From Rhizobium leguminosarum (GTDB lineage Bacteria; Pseudomonadota; Alphaproteobacteria; Rhizobiales; Rhizobiaceae), in assembly GCF_001652265.1 (NCBI RefSeq), contig NZ_LWBS01000109.1, positions 186,001-250,000 on the forward strand: a DNA stretch of 64,000 bases. The letters run 5' to 3'. This document shows, piece after piece, positions 25,902-33,703 of the stretch. Every line of letters starts with the position of its first letter. Position 1 is the stretch's first letter. Both the position numbers and the translations under genes were made by a program. The notes under the pieces were generated by a model. That model saw only the letters and a list, made by a program, of their open reading frames with translations, did no database searches and was not told where the DNA came from.

Positions 25902-28307
25902 TCACCGCAATTCGGCGGTGACGCGGAAGATGCCGCCGGCGGAGGCGTCGGAGCAGACCACGAAGGTCGAGCCCTCCTGCGCCATGAAGGCGACATTGCC
26001 GCCGGCTTCGCAGGGGGTGGCGCTCCATTGCAGGATGATATCGCCGTTATCCGGCAGTTTTTCCGGGGTGATCTTCGCCGCACTTGCCATCCATTCCGTC
26101 GCCGACGGCAGATGGACGGGCGCGTTCAGTTGCTTCGACAGCCAGGCGGTATAGTTCTGCGCCACGGCAAGCGGCACGTCGTCGGCCGGCTGCTGCGGAT
26201 TGTCGGCATAGGCCTTTGCTGCGGCGGGATCGGAATTGGCGGTGTAATATTCCGCCATCTCCGCACGGGTGACGGCCTTCGTCTGCATGCAGAAGGACTT
26301 GTCGATCTTCACGGCGCCATTGGCAACGCCGAGCATGCCGCCGAGCTCCTTCATCGAGGAGGTCATCAGCCGGACGTTCTCCAGTGAATAGCTTCCCGCC
26401 GGGACGGTCTCGAAGGCAAGGGTCTGCGAAACCGGGCAGAAGCCGCGTGCCGACAACGCCTCGAGATCGGCAAGGATCGGCTGGTAGGCAACGATCGCGA
26501 GCTTATAGGCTTCCGCGGTGTAGCGACCGTCGGCCTCGCCGATCTTCGGCGCCAGGGCTGCAAGCGTCGGATCCGCCGCACCGGCGCGGGTGGCGATCGA
26601 GGCGTTGAGATCGGTGACTTTCTGCTTCAGCGCTGTCGCCTCGTCCTTCGCCGCCATGACATCGGCGATGACGGCGTCGAACAGTTTGGCGGCGTCGCCA
26701 TAGCCTGACGTCGCCGCCGGCATCTGCCATTGCTCGGCCTTGGCCTTGGCCTCCATCATCAGCCCGCTCGCCTTTTTGACGTCGGGGCTATCACCGGCGC
26801 CGATGCGATCGACTGTTTCGCGTTTTGCCGTCGCGTCCTTTTCGGCCGCCGCCAGCGCGGTGAGCGCCTTGGCGAGATCGTCGAACGTCGTTCTCGATGC
26901 GTCGTAGGCGTCGACCGCAGCATGCATCTGCTTGGCGGTGGCCGCGTCGGCGGCCGTCTTCATCTTGGTGTCGGCTTCGGCAAAACCCGGCGCCTTGTCG
27001 CCGCCTGCGGCAGACGCGGCAGCCTTCGCCTTCTCGGCATTCTCCTTCGAGATGCCGATCAGCGCATTGCCGAGATTGATGGCGGCCGTCTGGAAGCCCG
27101 GAAGCGCCTTTTCATAGTCTTCGTCCTTGAGCAGCGCATCGGCCGATGTCAGCGCCGCGGCGCCGGTGTCATAGGCGACCTTTGCCTGGTCACCGGAAGG
27201 GCGCTCCGGCGCCTTGGCGGCGATCGCCTTCTGCTTGCGGCTTTCGGCCTCCTTCTTCCAGGTACCGACATCGGCGACAAGCTTCGGGTCCGGGCGGAGC
27301 AGCTTCGGGATGGTGACAACACCGACGCCGATGCAGATCAAGAGCAGCGCACCGATCATGGACAGCTTGGCAAGCGTCCATTTTTTCGGTTTCGGCGCCT
27401 CCTGCTGCTGTTGCATGCCGCCGCGCGGGTCCCACGACATCGGCTGGATGCCCGTCGTGACGCGCGCGAATTCGCCCAGCGCATCGGCGCCCATGCGCGG
27501 TCGCGCGGCCGGGTCGCGGCTCAGCATCCTTTCCACAAGGCTTGCAAGCCCCTCGGGAAAACCGGGGATCAGCACGTCCAGGCGGGGAAAGACGTTGGAA
27601 GGGTCGAGATGGATGTTCTTCCAGCTCTGTTCGCGCTGGTGCTCGTCTTCCCAGACCATGACGCTATCGAAGACGCTGGCATAGGTCTGCCTCGGCAGGA
27701 AGAGCTTGTAGGCGATCATGCCCATGGCGTAGATGTCGAGTGCCGATGAGGCGGAGAACGTGCCGCTCGCATAGATTTCCGGCGCGCCGAATTCCGGCAC
27801 ATAGGGCGGGATGATGTGCTCCCCGATCTTCGAGATCAGGTGCAGGTTGCCGATCCGCACCGACAGGCCGGAATAATCCTCGGACACGTAGATGCACTGG
27901 TCCGTCAGGGCATTGTGGGCATAACCGGCGCCGTGCAGCGTCGCCAGGCCTTCGAGGATGTGGCGGCCGATTTCGACGGCGCGCTCGTAAGCCACCATTT
28001 CCGTTTCGTCGAGATACTGGTGCAGCGTTTTCGACGGCCGCTTCTCGACGATATAAAAATTGTCGTCTTCCGGCGACGGCGGAATGAGGTCCTCGATTTC
28101 GACGAAGCGCCGGGCCGTGAGAGATTTGGCCTCGTTGATCGAGGTCCAGACTCGCTCGAAACGAGCCTTGTCCAGTTTCAGCGCCATATCGGGCGCGACG
28201 ATGAAGACCGAATGGTCCATCCGCTTGTCCTGGGCCGGATAGACGATGAATTCGTTTTCATAGATCGGTTCGCCGATCGTGTAGCGGGCGATCAGATCAC
28301 TTCTCAT
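25902..28307 (-). CDS. Transmembrane pseudokinase with FGE/sulfatase-modifying-like C-terminal domain
   Basis: 801 residues from the ATG at 28307, which has GGGGGAC upstream; the frame is open to 28325. Residues about 9-280 are a protein-kinase fold: the C-lobe APE (175-177) and the helix DIYAMGMIAYKLF are clear. The catalytic HRD is HNA (131-133), the DFG position reads GNL (153-155), and the glycine loop and VAIK Lys are not evident, so it should be catalytically dead. One membrane helix lies at about 311-334. A long Ala/Lys/Asp-rich, probably helical region follows, then from about 630 an FGE-sulfatase-like domain (FCMQTKAVTRAEMAEYY, VAQNYTAWLSKQL, LPSATEWMASA). Topology: kinase fold inside, FGE-like domain in the periplasm. 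It is last in the protease/serpin operon, 43 bases after the serpin gene. Confidence 0.85.
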   Translation of the reverse strand: MRSDLIARYTIGEPIYENEFIVYPAQDKRMDHSVFIVAPDMALKLDKARFERVWTSINEAKSLTARRFVEIEDLIPPSPEDDNFYIVEKRPSKTLHQYLDETEMVAYERAVEIGRHILEGLATLHGAGYAHNALTDQCIYVSEDYSGLSVRIGNLHLISKIGEHIIPPYVPEFGAPEIYASGTFSASSALDIYAMGMIAYKLFLPRQTYASVFDSVMVWEDEHQREQSWKNIHLDPSNVFPRLDVLIPGFPEGLASLVERMLSRDPAARPRMGADALGEFARVTTGIQPMSWDPRGGMQQQQEAPKPKKWTLAKLSMIGALLLICIGVGVVTIPKLLRPDPKLVADVGTWKKEAESRKQKAIAAKAPERPSGDQAKVAYDTGAAALTSADALLKDEDYEKALPGFQTAAINLGNALIGISKENAEKAKAAASAAGGDKAPGFAEADTKMKTAADAATAKQMHAAVDAYDASRTTFDDLAKALTALAAAEKDATAKRETVDRIGAGDSPDVKKASGLMMEAKAKAEQWQMPAATSGYGDAAKLFDAVIADVMAAKDEATALKQKVTDLNASIATRAGAADPTLAALAPKIGEADGRYTAEAYKLAIVAYQPILADLEALSARGFCPVSQTLAFETVPAGSYSLENVRLMTSSMKELGGMLGVANGAVKIDKSFCMQTKAVTRAEMAEYYTANSDPAAAKAYADNPQQPADDVPLAVAQNYTAWLSKQLNAPVHLPSATEWMASAAKITPEKLPDNGDIILQWSATPCEAGGNVAFMAQEGSTFVVCSDASAGGIFRVTAELR

Positions 28308-28350
28308 GCACGTGTCCCCCTGCATTCATTGCATTCATGAAAACCGAATT

Positions 28351-29535
28351 CTATTCGCCCGCCAGAAGCGGATCACCGATAAGGCCTGCGGCCAGCAGCA
28401 GGCCTGTCTTGGTATCGCGCAGCGCAAAGGCAAAACGGGCATCGGCCACGACTCGAATAAGCTTCGGATCGATGCTGCGTTCCGTGATAACAGCCGTGGC
28501 TGCCGCCGCCTCCGTACCGTTTTCGTCAACCTTGATCATCGTCTTCTGCAGGACGCGCGACAAGCGGATGTTTTCCTTGGTGAAACCCGGGAAACCCGCA
28601 TCCTTGGCCTTCTCGGGCGCCACTCCCATCGCATTGAGTATCGGCATCAAATCACGCCCGTCGTTCAGGGAAAAGCGGGGCAGGAGGATTTCGCCCTTGG
28701 CGGCCTCGAATTTTTCTCCTTGCAGCCAGGAAGCGAGCGTCTTCAGGTCCGCGCCGCCGACACCCTTGCCGGATCGCGCCGCCACCACGACCATGCTGTA
28801 GCTCTCGCCGGCATAGGCAAGGTCGACGGCCGAGAATTTCTCATCGGAGCGGAATTTCTGCCCATCGCCGGCAAGATGCATCATCGGTACCGAAATCGTC
28901 GAGCCATCCGGCCGCTGAAAGGGGCTTGCCGGGCTCTCCTTCTCGAATGACGTCTTCCAGCGCGCCTTGAAGGAAAGCGCACCGAGGCTGACGAAGCCGC
29001 CGCCGGGCGGTGCGTCGAGGATTGATGGAATGGCGCCCCGCGTCGCTTGTTTGACCCAGCCGTTGATGTGCTCGACCGATTTCGGTCCGTCGAGGTCCTC
29101 GATCGAAGGCTTGATCCCGTGACCGGCGAGCATGCGGAGCGCGTCGGGAACGAGCACCAGCTTGTCGTCGAAGACGATCGCGACCGCCGTCGCCAAAGGC
29201 GCATCCACCGCTGCCGGCTTCTCCGGGGACATCGCGTCAAGCGCCGTCTCCGGTCCCTTCAGCTCGCCGCCGAAGCCCAGGCCCTTGGCGATCGACGCCT
29301 TGCCCGCATCGGAGGCGCCCAGGCCTGCAAGGCCGAGTGCTGCGGCAAGGCTTGCCGGCGACACCATGATATTGGCAGCACCCTCCTTTGCCAGCGTGCG
29401 GTCGATGAGTTCGGCGGCAAGCCCGGCTTGCGCTGCAAGCATCGCCTTGCTGTCGCCGGAGCTGCCGGCATGGGCGGCCGGGGCAAGCGCCATCAGGGAA
29501 GCGGCAAGAACCGCCGGCAGAGTGGATTTCGGCAT
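28351..29535 (-). CDS. Exported inhibitory-type serpin
   Basis: 394 residues; the ATG at 29535 follows AGGAGCG. A signal peptide ending AHA (about residue 23) predicts export. Serpin landmarks: NIMVSPASLAAALGLAGLGA (helix B), INGWVKQATRGAIPSIL, ALSFKARWKTSFEKE, and the hinge VDENGTEAAAATA (336-348) of inhibitory serpins with small residues at P12-P9. Aligning TERSIDPKLIRVVADARF with antithrombin places Arg353-Ser354 at P1-P1'. It lies 13 bases after the trypsin-fusion gene, so it probably inhibits that trypsin by the suicide mechanism. Serpins are rare in Proteobacteria. Confidence 0.93.
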   Translation of the reverse strand: MPKSTLPAVLAASLMALAPAAHAGSSGDSKAMLAAQAGLAAELIDRTLAKEGAANIMVSPASLAAALGLAGLGASDAGKASIAKGLGFGGELKGPETALDAMSPEKPAAVDAPLATAVAIVFDDKLVLVPDALRMLAGHGIKPSIEDLDGPKSVEHINGWVKQATRGAIPSILDAPPGGGFVSLGALSFKARWKTSFEKESPASPFQRPDGSTISVPMMHLAGDGQKFRSDEKFSAVDLAYAGESYSMVVVAARSGKGVGGADLKTLASWLQGEKFEAAKGEILLPRFSLNDGRDLMPILNAMGVAPEKAKDAGFPGFTKENIRLSRVLQKTMIKVDENGTEAAAATAVITERSIDPKLIRVVADARFAFALRDTKTGLLLAAGLIGDPLLAGE

Positions 29536-29548
29536 GGTTCGCTCCTGT

Positions 29549-32068
29549 TCAGCGGACGCGATAGAATTTGGAATCGAACGACCATTTGCCTTGGGCGCCG
29601 GTCTCGTCGTCGCCGACGATCCTGAGGCTTCGAGCGAGATCGTAGACATAGTTGAAGGCGGCGCGCTGGCCGACGAGCGGCGTCGGCACGTCGGGTAGGT
29701 CCAGCACTTCGATCGGCTTGTCGCTGAGGATGGCAACGACCATGCCGACGCCGGCCGGCCCCTCCACCACATATTCGAAGCCGGTATAGGGATTGCGCGC
29801 ATCGGGCACCACGACCGGCCGGGCCGGATCGAGCCGGTTGTCGCCGCTTTTGGCTGATGGTTTCAGGCCCATCGAGCGCTTGTTCGGGTAAAGCTGCGTC
29901 AGCTTGCCGGAGGCGTCGATATCGACCAGGATCAGGTAACCGGACACTTTGGTGGAGACACGCATCGCCACCTTGTCGCCGATGCTGACCGCGGTGCCGG
30001 GCAGCACGTCGACGGCGACGCCGGCCTCGTTGTCGCTCTTCAGCGTGTTCTCGACGGCGGCGACCGGCGTCTTCGCCTCCTCTCCGGTGATCACATCCCG
30101 GCCGAGTGCATCCGGCTGGCCATAAAATTGCGGGACCGGCGTGAAGCGGCAATCTTCCGCATGGGTCCGGCAATATTCGTCGGATTTGCGCCGGACATAA
30201 TCGAGCAAAGCGGCATTGCTGACATTCGGCTTGTCGGCGGCACGTGACACGCCGTCCTGCACGCCTTCGATGAAGCGGCGGGTGAAGACGCCGACCGGCG
30301 GCTTGGCCTCGCGGTCGACGAGGGCCCACTGCCCTGCGTTGACGGCCGACCAGACCATCGCGTTTTCGCCGCCGAAGGAGAATTTCGCTTCCTTCCCTGA
30401 TTTGTTTGGCGGTTCGAGCGCTGCCAGCGCCGGGCCGAGGCAACGCACGGTTCCGGAGGGTGCGGCCACCGCACTGCGGCTGCCGGGCCCGACATGGCAG
30501 GCATCGATCAGCAGCGTCACGCGGCGATCCTTGAGGCTGTTCAGCCGTGCGGCGATCTCGGTTTCGCGGATCTGGTTGGTGACCGTCACCTTGCCGCCCT
30601 CGCGCACCAGCTTGGCATCGGCTGCAACCAGCGTCGGGCTGGTCGTTTCCTCGGCGCCCATTTCCTCCGAGCCCTGGCCGCTGAAATAGAGGAAGACGCG
30701 GCTTCCGGGCGTCGACTGGCGCACCAGCCAGTCGTCGATCTCGGCAAGGATCGCCTCGCGGGTCGCCTTGCGGTTGGTCAGCGTGTGGATCTGTTCCGGG
30801 CGGTAGGCGAGCGTCTTGGCGAGGAAGACCTGCATTGCCTTCACGTCGGTGGCGGAACCGGTCAGTTTCGCCTCGCGCATTTCGTAATCGTCGATGCCGA
30901 TCAACAGCGCGCGATCGCCAGGCGAGCTTTCGATCATCGGCGTCTGGACGACCGGCGGCTGAACGGCGGGCTCGTCAGCGACGGGCTTGTCAGCCGGCGG
31001 AGTATCGCCGGCAGCAGGTGCTTCGGTGGTGCCGGCCGGCGCCGTATCGCCTGCGGGCGGGGTAGTGATGGCGAGATTGGCCTCTTCCTGCCCGGACTGC
31101 CTCTGCTTCGTGCCGCCACCGATCGTGGTGGACGCGACCTGATCGTCGGCAGCAGGCCCTTCAACATTCGGCACCTCGCCGTCGGTCTTTGCGGCGATCC
31201 AGTCGCGGAAGGCGGCAACACGGGTATAGACACCGTAATGTTCGGCCTCGGCGCAGCCCGCACCCCAGCTGACGATGCCGAGCTGGATCCAGCGCTTGTC
31301 GGGGCGCTGGGCGACGAGCGGTCCGCCGCTGTCGCCCTGGCAGGCATCCTTGCCGCCCTCGGCGTAGCCTGCGCAGACATTGCGCTCGTCGATCGGGTTC
31401 ATGCGCATCGAACTATCGCGATACGCGGCGCGGCAGTCCTCGCGCGGGACGATCGGCAGTTCCACTTCCTGCAGCTCGGTCGGCAGATATTTGTCGTCCC
31501 AGCCGTGGTCGGCCTTGGTGTAACCCCAGCCGGTAACGACGGCCGGGTGGCCGGCGGCCTCCACCTCGTCATCCGAGGCCGAAGCAAGGATCGCCGGCTT
31601 CGATTTGGCGGGCTCGCTCAGCTTGATGAGGGCGATGTCGTTGGCGAAGACCTTGCGGTCGAAATCCTCGTGGATGATCACGTCTTCGACGGCAAGGCCC
31701 GGCTTGTCGGGGCCGTCGACGGCGATCACCTTGTCGATCTTCGACTTGCCCTCGACGATCAGCAGATCGCGGGCGAAGAGATCCTGCTTGCCGGAGCGGC
31801 CGCTGGTGACGCAATGGGCGGCCGTCAGTATCCAGCGCGGCGCGATCAGCGAGCCGCCGCAATGGCCGCCGAAGCGACCGCGCTGTTCGGGATCGGGCGC
31901 CAGGATCTTCACCTGCCAGGGCCATTCGCCTTTCTTGGCCGCCTGGCCGCCGATGACACGCCCGCCATCCTCGCCGGCAAAATCGGTGTCCTGCTGCGCC
32001 AGCACCGGAGCAGCCAGAAGCAGCATGACGGACGCAATATTGAGGACCCTGCTGATCGACGTGCTCAT
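29549..32068 (-). CDS. Exported trypsin fused to a caspase-like domain lacking the catalytic His, plus DUF4384
   Basis: 839 residues. Signal peptide (to about A24). The S1 trypsin domain (37-293) has a zymogen site GGR37|VIGG, catalytic His85 (TAAHC), Asp144 (NDIALIKL) and Ser247 (GDSGGP); Asp241 corresponds to Asp189 of trypsin, predicting cleavage after Arg/Lys. A Pro/Ala/Thr-rich linker (about 330-378) leads to a caspase-like p20 domain: the Cys is present (LLIDACH, C524) but the SGHG motif is SGQG, with Gln465 for His. A DUF4384 domain is C-terminal (SGYLILVDIDASGKLTQLYPN). The start overlaps the preceding caspase stop by four bases. This combination of trypsin and caspase-like domains in one chain is unusual. 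Confidence 0.92.
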   Translation of the reverse strand: MSTSISRVLNIASVMLLLAAPVLAQQDTDFAGEDGGRVIGGQAAKKGEWPWQVKILAPDPEQRGRFGGHCGGSLIAPRWILTAAHCVTSGRSGKQDLFARDLLIVEGKSKIDKVIAVDGPDKPGLAVEDVIIHEDFDRKVFANDIALIKLSEPAKSKPAILASASDDEVEAAGHPAVVTGWGYTKADHGWDDKYLPTELQEVELPIVPREDCRAAYRDSSMRMNPIDERNVCAGYAEGGKDACQGDSGGPLVAQRPDKRWIQLGIVSWGAGCAEAEHYGVYTRVAAFRDWIAAKTDGEVPNVEGPAADDQVASTTIGGGTKQRQSGQEEANLAITTPPAGDTAPAGTTEAPAAGDTPPADKPVADEPAVQPPVVQTPMIESSPGDRALLIGIDDYEMREAKLTGSATDVKAMQVFLAKTLAYRPEQIHTLTNRKATREAILAEIDDWLVRQSTPGSRVFLYFSGQGSEEMGAEETTSPTLVAADAKLVREGGKVTVTNQIRETEIAARLNSLKDRRVTLLIDACHVGPGSRSAVAAPSGTVRCLGPALAALEPPNKSGKEAKFSFGGENAMVWSAVNAGQWALVDREAKPPVGVFTRRFIEGVQDGVSRAADKPNVSNAALLDYVRRKSDEYCRTHAEDCRFTPVPQFYGQPDALGRDVITGEEAKTPVAAVENTLKSDNEAGVAVDVLPGTAVSIGDKVAMRVSTKVSGYLILVDIDASGKLTQLYPNKRSMGLKPSAKSGDNRLDPARPVVVPDARNPYTGFEYVVEGPAGVGMVVAILSDKPIEVLDLPDVPTPLVGQRAAFNYVYDLARSLRIVGDDETGAQGKWSFDSKFYRVR

Positions 32069-33681
32069 AGCTTGGCTCCGGCGGAGGTATAGAGGACCGT
32101 AAATCCGACGCGCGCGCCCTCGGGTAGGAAATCGCCGAGACGCTTGGCGATATTGCCGGCGGTGCGGCGCCTGTCGTTCTGCTTCAGGAATTCAATAAGC
32201 TCGGGCATCGGGGTTTCAGAGGTGACGGCGACGAGCAGGTCTGTGCCGAAAGGTGCGACGACCGAAAGATCGAGATCGAAGGTCCGAGACATCGCTGCAT
32301 CGACCTCCTTCTCGTTGGGATAGAGGAACTGTACGGTTCCATCGCCGGTGACGTCGAAGAGCACGAGCTTGCGGCCTGATAAATCCGAAACCGTGACGCC
32401 GACGCGCTCACCTTCGCGATGGACGGCGTCGGAAGGCGTCACGCGTACGGTCTGCGGATTTGTCTCGGAGAGCCGCTTGAGGGTATCGAGCGCGGCCATC
32501 CGGTCGACGACGAAAGGCATGTCGCCAGCGCCGATGGCGGAGGCGACGACATCGCCGCCGGCAATCGCCTCGCGTTTTTCGGGATCGAAGACGAGTTCGG
32601 CATCAGCACCCTCCGTCAGCTTGAACGGCGTGACGGCTGATACAATCCCCTGCAGCACCGGCTCGGAGCCGAGGGCGGCAACGCTGATCGGCGCGGGCTC
32701 GGCGGGCAGCGGAGCGTTTGATTTCTCCGTCGCCGCCTGCGCCCCCGCCCCTTCGTAATTATAGACGACGGCGCGATCGAGATCGGTTCCGGGCGGACTT
32801 TCGGTAGAGATGTTCTGCCGCTGATCGGTGAACTGGTAGACCGCCTGGCGCACATATTCGAAGAGCTCGCGGCGGCTGACGGCGCCGTCGCCATTCCGAT
32901 CCGCCGCCCCTTCAAAGGCGCGGGCGGTGGCATAGCTCAGCGCGCCGCGTTTCTGCGGAATGCCGGGAATTGATATCTCGGGCGACTTGGTGTTCTCGTC
33001 GACGGCGGCAAGAAAGGTCAGCCGCTTGAAATCGAAGCCGGTGGACAGCGCATCTGCCGTCGTCGAGATCGGTGCGAGGTCGTCCTCCTCGATCGTATAG
33101 GACGGCGCCTGACGCCAGGTGATCTCGGCGCCGCGCGGATCGGCGTCGCGGGTCATGCCGCCGGCATGGCAGGTATCGGCGATGAAGACGACATCGGCGC
33201 CCTTGGTCTCAAGATTGCGGATCAACGCCTTGAATTCGTCGCCGAAGATGCGCTCGCGTGATCCGGGAAGACGGGTGTCGAAGCCAGCGAGCACATAGAC
33301 CTCGTCGCGGCCGCTCGGTTTCGAGCCCTTGACACGCTCCGGCTCACTCGACCCGTGGCCGGCGATGCCGAGCACGACGAGGTCGCCAGGCCCTGCCCGT
33401 TCCGTGACGGCCTCGATCGCGTGGAAGATGCCCTCGCGGTCGGCCGCACCATTCTTCAGCAGCGTCATATCTTCGACGCCGACCGAGCGCAGCGAAAGGG
33501 AAAGGTCTTCGGCATCGGCGACAGCGCCATGCAGCGGCGGAACGTTGCGGTAGAGGTCGATGCCGATCAGCACAGCCCTGACCGCGCCGCGCTCCGGCGC
33601 TTCGATCACCCTTGCCAGGCTATCGGTGGCCGCCATGGTGAGGAGGGCAAGTGCTGCGGCCATGGAAACGGATGCGGACAT
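32065..33681 (-). CDS. Exported caspase-like protease with EF-hand and DUF4384
   Basis: 538 residues from the ATG at 33681 (GGGGAG seven bases upstream; a TTG two codons earlier also opens the frame). The hydrophobic N-terminus predicts a signal peptide. The peptidase C14 domain has an intact dyad: His109 (GIAGHGSSE) and Cys171 (FIADTCHAGG). At 261-272 DRNGDGAVSRRE is a canonical EF-hand loop (D, N, D, G, S, E at positions 1, 3, 5, 6, 9, 12), suggesting calcium control. The C-terminal part is DUF4384-like (LVLFDVTGDGTVQFLYPN). Cleavage preference is unknown; metacaspase-type enzymes usually cut after Arg/Lys. Confidence 0.9.
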   Translation of the reverse strand: MSASVSMAAALALLTMAATDSLARVIEAPERGAVRAVLIGIDLYRNVPPLHGAVADAEDLSLSLRSVGVEDMTLLKNGAADREGIFHAIEAVTERAGPGDLVVLGIAGHGSSEPERVKGSKPSGRDEVYVLAGFDTRLPGSRERIFGDEFKALIRNLETKGADVVFIADTCHAGGMTRDADPRGAEITWRQAPSYTIEEDDLAPISTTADALSTGFDFKRLTFLAAVDENTKSPEISIPGIPQKRGALSYATARAFEGAADRNGDGAVSRRELFEYVRQAVYQFTDQRQNISTESPPGTDLDRAVVYNYEGAGAQAATEKSNAPLPAEPAPISVAALGSEPVLQGIVSAVTPFKLTEGADAELVFDPEKREAIAGGDVVASAIGAGDMPFVVDRMAALDTLKRLSETNPQTVRVTPSDAVHREGERVGVTVSDLSGRKLVLFDVTGDGTVQFLYPNEKEVDAAMSRTFDLDLSVVAPFGTDLLVAVTSETPMPELIEFLKQNDRRRTAGNIAKRLGDFLPEGARVGFTVLYTSAGAKL

Positions 33682-33703
33682 GGCCAAACTCCCCTCGCCC
33701 CAG

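Noticed and set aside
25902..27000. FGE-like domain as a diversity-generating retroelement target
   Set aside because: FGE-like/C-type-lectin folds are typical variable proteins of such elements, but no reverse transcriptase or template-type repeat with A-specific differences is seen; the partial copy at 22804 is decayed and differs at all bases.
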